This document shows positions 1 to 5,059 of a DNA stretch of 12,025 nucleotides, one piece after another (position 1 is the first letter of the stretch; the number at the start of each line of letters is the position of its first letter). Position numbers and translations under genes: made by a program. This stretch comes from Lentisphaeraceae bacterium (GTDB lineage: Bacteria > Verrucomicrobiota > Kiritimatiellia > RFP12 > UBA1067): NCBI GenBank assembly GCA_004551905.1, contig SFPL01000054.1, positions 1 to 12,025 of the forward strand, in the 5' to 3' direction. The notes under the pieces are model-generated. The model saw nothing but the letters and a program-made list of their open reading frames with translations, searched no databases and was not told the DNA's origin.

Positions 1-20
1 AAAGAGCCTCGTCGCCGCAG

Positions 21-51
21 GCCCGTCTTGGGAGGCCTTCCCTTGACGGGC
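21..51. terminator. Strong hairpin, possible terminator of an upstream gene or REP-like element
   Basis: Arms GCCCGTC (21-27) and GACGGGC (45-51) pair perfectly. After a TT/TT mismatch, GGGA (30-33) pairs with TCCC (39-42) around a 5-nt loop. On the + strand only a short, imperfect T stretch (CGTTCTTA) follows, so intrinsic termination is possible but not clear. Transposases of the RAYT group often neighbour such palindromes, so a REP-like element is the alternative. Confidence 0.45.
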
Positions 52-128
52 CGTTCTTACCAGGCACTATGCCCGGTGAACAGTAGGGTAGTCTACCAAA
101 ATCCGATTAGACAAGACCTCAATTCTAT

Positions 129-144
129 ATTTTATTGTAATTCC
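129..144 (+). repeat. Repeat copy A (left inverted repeat of the transposase unit)
   Basis: Reads ATTTTATTGTAATTCC on the + strand. It is the exact reverse complement of 1202-1217. The 13-bp core TTATTGTAATTCC also occurs on the - strand at 11827-11839. The copy lies just upstream of the putative -35 box of the transposase, so besides being an element end it could act as an AT-rich upstream promoter element. Confidence 0.75.
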
Positions 145-147
145 TCC

Positions 148-177
148 TTGCCGATTCATGGCCCAATTTGGTATCAT
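148..177 (+). promoter_or_regulatory. Putative promoter of the transposase
   Basis: TTGCCG (148-153), an 18-nt spacer and TATCAT (172-177) preceded by TGG form a -35 / extended -10 pattern. The layout matches those found before the dCMP deaminase and nusA. Transcription would start close to 184, the A of the chosen ATG, implying a leaderless message. No Shine-Dalgarno is seen before 184, which agrees with that. Confidence 0.5.
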
Positions 178-183
178 TTCATC

Positions 184-1214
184 ATGTCTGCTTCGAATAG
201 CCGCGTCAAGGGGTTCTGCACTTATCATCACCTGATGAGTCGCATCGCCCATAAGGTCTACTTCATGACGGACGAAGTTCGCACCGATTTCATCGAGATG
301 CTTCGCCGCGCGTCCGATTTTTGCGGTATTCAACTCGTCTCTTGGTGCGTTCTTTCAAATCATTTCCACGTCCTTGCCTATCTTCCTGAACCGCAGCCGC
401 TGGATGAGGCTGAGGTCATTCGACGGTATGGCGTCCTTAAAGGGGTTGCGCGAAAGGAGCAGCTTGAACGCAAGTTGGCGTCGCTGCGGCTTGCCACGGA
501 TGGTGGCGAGGAATCGGTAGCACACCTGCTGGCGCGTATTCAGAAGCCGATGTATAAGATCGGCGAATTCATGAAAATCGTCAAGCAGTGGCTGACGCAA
601 GAGTACAACCAGCGCTATGCCCACCGGGGACGCTTTGGGAATCGGTCTACAAGGATGTCCTTGTCCCCGATACTCCGAGCGAATTGGGCAAGCGTGCTGC
701 ATATATTCATTTGAATCCGATTCGCGCCGCAGTTGCGACGGAGTTTGACGAATATGCCTGGAGTAGTCTGACGGCTTTGCGGAAAGGAGACGACTTGGCA
801 CTTCGGGGAATGCGGCAGATTTATGGTGAGAATGCGTCGGAGACCGAGATTCTTGACGCGCATAAGGAGTTGATGGCGGATCTTCTGGAGCAGATCAAGT
901 TCGATCGGGCAGTTGATGTCGCAAGACGGCGTGCGGCAGGATTTGAGGCGGCGACGGATTCGTTGACGAACGAGGCGTTGGTAGCCCAAGCGGCGGCGCA
1001 CCTTCAGAGGGTCATGACAGCGGCGGTCGAGGAGCACGCGATACGCCGAATGCGCGGACGTCCTCGGCAGAATGATGGCGAACTTGTGGAGAGGATACGG
1101 CAACTCCTGGCGGAGAACCCAAAGTTGACGGGCGCGGCAGTAGCCGAAGCCGTTGGACGACCGATCAGTACGGTGTATCTGTACCTCCGCCGCATAAGGA
1201 AGGAATTACAATAA
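184..1214 (+). pseudogene. Y1 (IS200-like / REP-associated) tyrosine transposase, frameshifted
   Basis: This is a single-strand DNA transposase of the HUH Y1 family (Y1_Tnp). The N-terminal part (184-627) has the family pattern YHHLMSRIAHKVYF and the metal-binding HUH motif NHFHVL (His60, His62). A helix carries the candidate nucleophile Tyr141 (EYN; Tyr145 is the alternative). After CAC CGG the frame continues into a non-homologous tail that stops at 714. A -1 shift at about 627 instead gives RGTLWESVYKDVLV, exactly the expected family continuation, and runs to TAA at 1214. The reconstructed protein is 343 residues. Its C-terminus (RGRPRQ onward) looks like a helix-turn-helix DNA-binding segment. 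ATG 184 was chosen because homology begins there and the promoter abuts it. CGG GGA is not a canonical slippery heptamer, so a one-base deletion or a sequencing error in the G run is likelier than programmed frameshifting. Confidence 0.85.
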
Positions 1215-1217
1215 AAT
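1202..1217 (-). repeat. Repeat copy B (right inverted repeat of the transposase unit)
   Basis: Reads GGAATTACAATAAAAT on the + strand, the exact reverse complement of 129-144. It encodes the last residues and the stop codon of the transposase. It also supplies the first two bases of the ATG that opens the GNAT remnant. Confidence 0.75.
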
Positions 1218-1290
1218 GACCATACGCGAATATCATGTTGCAGACCTGGATGGCATGATCGCCATTTGGAACGAGGTGGTGGAGGCACTC
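1216..1290 (+). pseudogene. Remnant of a GNAT N-acetyltransferase (N-terminal 25 codons)
   Basis: The peptide MTIREYHVADLDGMIAIWNEVVE is typical of the first beta strand and helix of GNAT acetyltransferases, in the phosphinothricin-acetyltransferase-like group. The ATG follows the transposase stop by one base, with AAGGAAGGAA upstream as a possible ribosome binding site. After VVE the similarity ends. The frame then runs out of phase into the dCMP deaminase gene without an acetyl-CoA binding loop, so the rest of the gene is missing. It was probably lost when the transposase unit and the deaminase promoter became juxtaposed. The fragment is short, so the family call rests on pattern recognition only. 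Confidence 0.55.
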
Positions 1291-1307
1291 TGGCAAAGCA
1301 CCGCGAT

Positions 1308-1337
1308 TTGCGCGTTGGGGCGGGTTTTTGGTATACT
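1308..1337 (+). promoter_or_regulatory. Promoter of the dCMP deaminase-tpiA operon
   Basis: TTGCGC (1308-1313), an 18-nt spacer and TATACT (1332-1337) preceded by TGG form a convincing extended -10 promoter. The expected start at about 1344-1345 lies one or two bases before ATG 1346, so the first gene is likely translated from a leaderless or nearly leaderless mRNA. Confidence 0.6.
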
Positions 1338-1345
1338 ACGCCGAA

Positions 1346-1873
1346 ATGCCTGCAAAGAAGAGAGATCCGCGTCCAAGCTGGGACGAGTACTTCATGGACA
1401 TCGCGCACGTAGTGTCGCGGCGGTCGAACTGCAGCCGCCGCAGCGTCGGCGCGGTGATTATGAAGGAGAACCACATACTCTCCACCGGCTACAACGGCAC
1501 TCCGCGCCGGGTGAAGAACTGCTTCGAGGGCGGCTGCCCGCGCTGCTCCGGCAAGGCGAAGTCCGGCTCGCACCTGGACGAGTGCATCTGCTCCCATGCC
1601 GAGCAGAACGCGATCTGCCTGGCGGCTGAGCACGGCAACTCCATCGGCGGCGGCACCATCTACGTGACCATCTCGCCGTGCCTCACCTGCGCGAAGATGA
1701 TCGTCAACGCCGGGCTCGCCGAGGTGGTGTACGGCGGCGACTACGCGTTCCTCGACGTCGTCGGCGCGCTCTTCCGCGAGGCGGGCGTCAAGTACCGCCG
1801 GTTCGAGCCCGGCGCCAGGAGGTCGACAGTTTCAAAACCCAAAACAATTACCAAAGGGAGGAAGAGAAAATGA
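1346..1873 (+). CDS. dCMP deaminase (cytidine/deoxycytidylate deaminase family)
   Basis: Predicted zinc-dependent deaminase converting dCMP to dUMP, feeding dTTP synthesis; cytoplasmic, 175 residues. The catalytic signature is complete: HAEQNAI (zinc ligand His84, proton-shuttling Glu86) and PCLTC (zinc ligands Cys112 and Cys115). The cysteine-rich insert NCFEGGCPRC...LDECIC (Cys59, 64, 67, 80, 82) precedes HAE. It is typical of ComEB/T4-type dCMP deaminases and can form a second zinc site. A basic, low-complexity tail (about 157-175) follows the core. ATG 1346 is preferred over an upstream TTG because homology starts at SWDEYFMDIA and the promoter lies immediately before it. There is no Shine-Dalgarno. 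The stop overlaps the tpiA start by ATGA. A tRNA-editing or other CDA-fold role is less likely given the cysteine insert. Confidence 0.92.
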   Translation: MPAKKRDPRPSWDEYFMDIAHVVSRRSNCSRRSVGAVIMKENHILSTGYNGTPRRVKNCFEGGCPRCSGKAKSGSHLDECICSHAEQNAICLAAEHGNSIGGGTIYVTISPCLTCAKMIVNAGLAEVVYGGDYAFLDVVGALFREAGVKYRRFEPGARRSTVSKPKTITKGRKRK

Positions 1874-2631
1874 GCAGAAGGAAAATCATCGCCGGCAACT
1901 GGAAGATGAACGTCAAGCCGTCCGAGACGGCGGCGCTCGTGAAGGCCGTCGCCGAGGCCACCAAGGACTTCGCGTCGGTCGAGGTCGTGTGCTGCACGCC
2001 CGCGATCGACGTCCCCGCCGCGGTCGCTGCGGCCGCCGGCACCCAGGTCGGCGTCGGCACCGAGAACTGCCACTGGGAGGATCACGGTGCGTTCACCGGC
2101 GAGATCTCGACCGGGATGATCCTCGACGCCGGCGCCAAGTACGTGATCGTCGGCCACTCCGAGCGCCGCCAGTACTTCGGCGAGACGGACGAGACGGTCA
2201 ACAAGCGCGCGCGCGCGGCGATCGCCGCCGGGCTCACCGCCATCGTCTGCATCGGCGAGACGCTCGAGGAGCGCGAGGCCGGCAAGCTCAACGAGGTCAT
2301 CGAGCGCCAGATGAAGGTCGGCCTCGCGGGCGTCACCGCCGCCGACTGCGCGAAGCTCGTGATCGCCTACGAGCCGGTCTGGGCGATCGGCACCGGCAAG
2401 ACCGCCACGCCCGACCAGGCGCAGGAGGTGCACGCGCTCATCCGCGCCACCCTCGCCGGGCTCGTCGGCGCCGAGACGGCCGAGACCGTCCGCATCCAGT
2501 ACGGCGGCTCGATGAAGCCGTCGAACGCGGCGGAGCTGCTCGCCAAGAAGGACATCGACGGCGGCCTCATCGGCGGCGCGGCGCTCAAGGCGGCCGACTT
2601 CGCCGGCATCGTCGCGGCGGCCAACGCCTGA
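1870..2631 (+). CDS. tpiA: Triosephosphate isomerase
   Basis: Interconverts dihydroxyacetone phosphate and glyceraldehyde 3-phosphate in glycolysis and gluconeogenesis; cytoplasmic, active as a dimer. The 253-residue length is standard. All catalytic residues are present: Asn10 and Lys12 in AGNWKMN, His96 in VGHSERR, and Glu168 in AYEPVWAIGTGK. That last stretch also contains the flexible phosphate-gripping loop 6. The phosphate-binding YGGS (211-214) and GGLIGGAAL complete the barrel. The start ATG overlaps the deaminase stop (ATGA), and AGGGAGG at 1855-1861 sits 8 nt upstream, so it is translationally coupled but also has its own strong ribosome binding site. It is transcribed from the promoter before the deaminase. 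The usual glycolytic neighbours gap and pgk are not adjacent. Confidence 0.98.
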   Translation: MSRRKIIAGNWKMNVKPSETAALVKAVAEATKDFASVEVVCCTPAIDVPAAVAAAAGTQVGVGTENCHWEDHGAFTGEISTGMILDAGAKYVIVGHSERRQYFGETDETVNKRARAAIAAGLTAIVCIGETLEEREAGKLNEVIERQMKVGLAGVTAADCAKLVIAYEPVWAIGTGKTATPDQAQEVHALIRATLAGLVGAETAETVRIQYGGSMKPSNAAELLAKKDIDGGLIGGAALKAADFAGIVAAANA

Positions 2632-2660
2632 GCATCGCCGCGGCGGCGGGAGGGAAGACA

Positions 2661-3281
2661 ATGACTGGATTCGCTGAATTCGTTCGTCCGCGCGGATGCG
2701 CGGCAGTTCTCCTCTGCCTCGCCGCCGCGGGTTGCTTCGACGAGCCGACGCCGGCATACAAGACGGTGCCGGAGGGCGCGCGCGTCTATTTGCAGGACCA
2801 GGGGCTGAAGGACCTCTCGTCCTGCCAGGACGCGCTCCGCCCGGACGTCGTCGACTACCTCAACCTCGACCGCAACCAGCTCACCAACGTCGACGCGGTC
2901 GCGTCGCTCGCCGGGCTCAAGTGGCTTCGGCTCAACGAGAACCGGCTTGCCGCGCTCCCCGACCTCTCGGGGCTGAAGAAACTCCGCCGCGTCTACCTCA
3001 GGAACAACAAGTTCACCCAGGTGCCGGAGACACTGAAGGACCTCCCGGAGCTCACCGACCTCGACCTTTCCTGGAACGACGTCACGGAGGTGCCGGACTG
3101 GCTCGCGAAGCGCGAGGGGCTCGAGAACCTCTCCTTCACCCACACCAAGATCAGGCAGCTGCCGGCCGACCTCGGCGCGTGGTGCTCGCTCAAGAGCCTC
3201 CAGCTCGGCGACCTCGACCTCAACCCGGCCGAGCTGTCGCGCATCCGTGCGGCGCTGCCGGACGTGGCCATTGTCTTCTGA
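2661..3281 (+). CDS. Leucine-rich-repeat protein, putative lipoprotein
   Basis: A 206-residue protein with an N-terminal export signal: Arg9/Arg11, a hydrophobic run of about residues 13-23, then GC. Cys25 could be lipidated, although Ala rather than Leu at -3 makes the lipobox weak. From about residue 63 onward come roughly six leucine-rich repeats of the LxxLxLxxNxLxxLP type, for example YLNLDRNQL, WLRLNENRL, VYLRNNKF and DLDLSWNDV. Such repeats form curved protein-binding solenoids. The partner is unknown and no enzymatic domain is present. It most likely sits on the periplasmic face of a membrane. GGGAGGG at 2648-2654 precedes the ATG by 6-7 nt. It lies 29 bp after tpiA and 8 bp before the DUF192 gene, in the same operon. 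Confidence 0.8.
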   Translation: MTGFAEFVRPRGCAAVLLCLAAAGCFDEPTPAYKTVPEGARVYLQDQGLKDLSSCQDALRPDVVDYLNLDRNQLTNVDAVASLAGLKWLRLNENRLAALPDLSGLKKLRRVYLRNNKFTQVPETLKDLPELTDLDLSWNDVTEVPDWLAKREGLENLSFTHTKIRQLPADLGAWCSLKSLQLGDLDLNPAELSRIRAALPDVAIVF

Positions 3282-3289
3282 CGCGCGCC

Positions 3290-3607
3290 ATGAGGCGGGA
3301 GCGTGTCGAGATTCCGGCGGTGGGCGGCGAGGCGCCGCTCACCGTGGACGCAGACGTCGCGGAGACCTTCGCCGAGCGCGCCTGCGGCCTCATCGGCCGG
3401 CCTGCCCCGGCACGGGGCTGCGGACTGCTAATTCCGCGCTGCAACGCCATCCACACCCTCTTCATGCGCTACCCGATCGACGCGGTTTTCCTCGACCGCG
3501 CGGGCCGCGTCGTCCGGCGCATCCGCGGCATCCGGCCCTGGCGTTTTTTCGTCTGGGGAGGCTGGCGCGCCTGCCAAGTCCTCGAAATTTCCCCCGGGCC
3601 GATTTGA
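3290..3607 (+). CDS. DUF192 (UPF0127) family protein, short C-terminus
   Basis: A 105-residue protein with the DUF192 core: ERACGLIGRP (29-38), GCGLLIPRCNAIHTLFMRYPIDAVFLD (43-69) with the conserved FMRYPID stretch, and RVVRRIRGIRPWR (73-85). The family's function is not established. Members are often secreted or small cytoplasmic proteins, and this one has no signal peptide. Family members usually continue past the VLEL-PAG motif with a GLxxGDxL ending. Here the protein stops at VLEISPGPI, so the last ten or so residues are missing. The stop TGA lies inside the -35 box of the nusA promoter. There is no Shine-Dalgarno, and the ATG is 8 bp after the LRR gene, which suggests coupled translation. 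Confidence 0.8.
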   Translation: MRRERVEIPAVGGEAPLTVDADVAETFAERACGLIGRPAPARGCGLLIPRCNAIHTLFMRYPIDAVFLDRAGRVVRRIRGIRPWRFFVWGGWRACQVLEISPGPI

Positions 3608-3633
3608 CCTAAGCGGCACATTTATGGTATTAT
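3604..3633 (+). promoter_or_regulatory. Promoter of the nusA-infB operon
   Basis: TTGACC (3604-3609), an 18-nt spacer and TATTAT (3628-3633) with an extended TGG is the best promoter match in the window. The -35 box overlaps the DUF192 stop codon. Transcription from about 3640 leaves a leader of about 75 nt before nusA. No convincing riboswitch or attenuator fold is visible in the leader. Confidence 0.7.
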
Positions 3634-3714
3634 ACGCAAGTTTTCGGCGATCCGGCGGGTCGGTCCGTGGGGTTTCTGTTACAAAATGGGCAAAGAAAAG
3701 GCAAGGAGTTTCAG

Positions 3715-5010
3715 ATGGCGATGAACAATCAGCTGCTGGCGGTGGTCCAGCACATCGAGAACGAGCGCGGCGTGAGCCGCGAGATCGTGCTGACCGCGAT
3801 CGAGGCGGCGCTTCAGCAGGCTGCGAAGAAAAACGCGAACGTGACGAACGACGTGAAGGTGGTGATCGACCGCAAGGACCTCTCGCTGCACGTCTACGAC
3901 AAGCTGGTCTGCTCCGACGATGACACCGGCCCCGGCTTCATCCCGCTGGCGACCGCGGCGCGCTACAACCACGGCAACCCGGTGAAGGAGGGGCAGACGA
4001 TCACCATCGAGATGCCGGCCTCGCGGCTTGGGCGCATCGCGGCGCAGACCTCGCGGCAGCTGATCATGCAGAAGATTCGCGACGCCGAGCGCAGCAACGT
4101 CTTCTCCGAGTACAAGGACCGCGTCGGCGACATCGTCTCCGGCACGGTGAGCGCGATCTCCCGCCGAGACACCTACGTGACCGTGGGCAAGACCGAGATG
4201 CTGCTGCCGGGCAAGGAGCGCATCCCCACCGAGAACTACCAGGTCGGAGACCCCATCAAGGCGATCATCAAGCGCGTGGAGCAGGATCCGGCGAAGGGTC
4301 CGAGCGTGATTCTGAGCCGCACCGACCCGAAGTTCGTGGAGGCGCTCTTTCGCCTCGAGGTCAGCGAGATCGCCGACGGCGTGGTGGAGATCATGGGCGT
4401 GAGCCGCGACCCGGGCTACCGGGCGAAGCTCGCGGTGCGCACCTCGAACGAGAACATCGACCCCGTGGGCGCGTGCGTGGGCCAGCGCGGCAGCCGGGTG
4501 CGGACGATCGTGGACGAGCTGAACGGCGAGAAGATCGACATCGTGCGCTGGAACGAGGACATCCGCCAGTACGTGGTCGGCGCGCTGGCACCGGCGAGGC
4601 TCGAGTCGATCGAGGTTGACCCGGTCGAGCCGAACACGGTGCACGTGGTGGTGGCGTCCGACCAGTATTCGCTGGCGATCGGCAAGCGCGGCCAGAACGT
4701 CAAGCTGACCTCGAAGCTCACCGGCTGGCACGTCGAGGTGAAGCGCTCGATGGCGACGGCGTCCTTCGAGGACCAGAAGGCGGAGGCGATCAAGGAGCTC
4801 GCGGAGATGTTCTCGGTGTCGATCGCGGCGGCCACCAAGATGGCCGACGCCGGCTTCCTCGACGTCGAGGGCATCGCCGACGCCGACGAGGCGAGCTTCC
4901 TCGCCTCCTCCGGGCTCGACGAGGTGCAGGCCAAGGGCGTCTATGCCGCCGCCAAGGCGGTGGCGGCGCTGACGTCCGGCAAGGCCGAGTCCGACGCTGA
5001 GGAAGAGTAG
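3715..5010 (+). CDS. nusA: Transcription termination/antitermination factor NusA
   Basis: Binds RNA polymerase and nascent RNA, controlling pausing, termination and antitermination; 431 residues. In order: an N-terminal RNAP-binding domain (about 1-130), an S1 domain (about 136-202), KH1 (about 235-290) with DPVGACVGQRGSRV, KH2 (about 305-350) with LAIGKRGQNVKL, and one C-terminal helix-hairpin-helix repeat (about 355-420). An acidic tail ends the protein. The single C-terminal repeat places it between short Bacillus-type proteins (no repeat) and E. coli NusA (two). ATG 3715 was chosen because AAGGAG at 3703-3708 lies 6 nt before it; an in-frame GTG at 3667 lacks such a site. It heads an operon with infB, but the usual upstream rimP is absent. 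Confidence 0.97.
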   Translation: MAMNNQLLAVVQHIENERGVSREIVLTAIEAALQQAAKKNANVTNDVKVVIDRKDLSLHVYDKLVCSDDDTGPGFIPLATAARYNHGNPVKEGQTITIEMPASRLGRIAAQTSRQLIMQKIRDAERSNVFSEYKDRVGDIVSGTVSAISRRDTYVTVGKTEMLLPGKERIPTENYQVGDPIKAIIKRVEQDPAKGPSVILSRTDPKFVEALFRLEVSEIADGVVEIMGVSRDPGYRAKLAVRTSNENIDPVGACVGQRGSRVRTIVDELNGEKIDIVRWNEDIRQYVVGALAPARLESIEVDPVEPNTVHVVVASDQYSLAIGKRGQNVKLTSKLTGWHVEVKRSMATASFEDQKAEAIKELAEMFSVSIAAATKMADAGFLDVEGIADADEASFLASSGLDEVQAKGVYAAAKAVAALTSGKAESDAEEE

Positions 5011-5059
5011 GACCGGCCTGGGGCGAAGCGCGACCAAACGACTTATGGGGGCCATCGCA

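Larger units (their letters stand above)
129..1217 (+). mobile_element. IS200-like / REP-associated Y1 transposase unit bounded by 16-bp inverted repeats
   Basis: A frameshifted Y1 transposase gene fills the interval between two perfect 16-bp inverted copies of ATTTTATTGTAATTCC (129-144, and reversed at 1202-1217). The match extends inward as TCCTT if one base is gapped. The right copy includes the transposase stop codon. The interval is visibly less GC-rich than the genes to its right, which fits imported DNA. Classical IS200/IS605 elements end in subterminal hairpins rather than inverted repeats, so the repeats may be recognition or regulatory sites rather than true ends. No target-site duplication is evident in the flanks. 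Confidence 0.55.

Noticed and set aside
620..635. Programmed -1 frameshift signal in the transposase
   Set aside because: CAC CGG GGA does not fit the X XXY YYZ slippery pattern and no clear downstream stimulatory stem was seen. A simple indel is the simpler explanation.
1989..2660. Upstream in-frame extension of the LRR protein through tpiA
   Set aside because: The extension is the out-of-phase translation of tpiA and is Arg-rich. The real start at 2661 has a ribosome binding site and a signal sequence.
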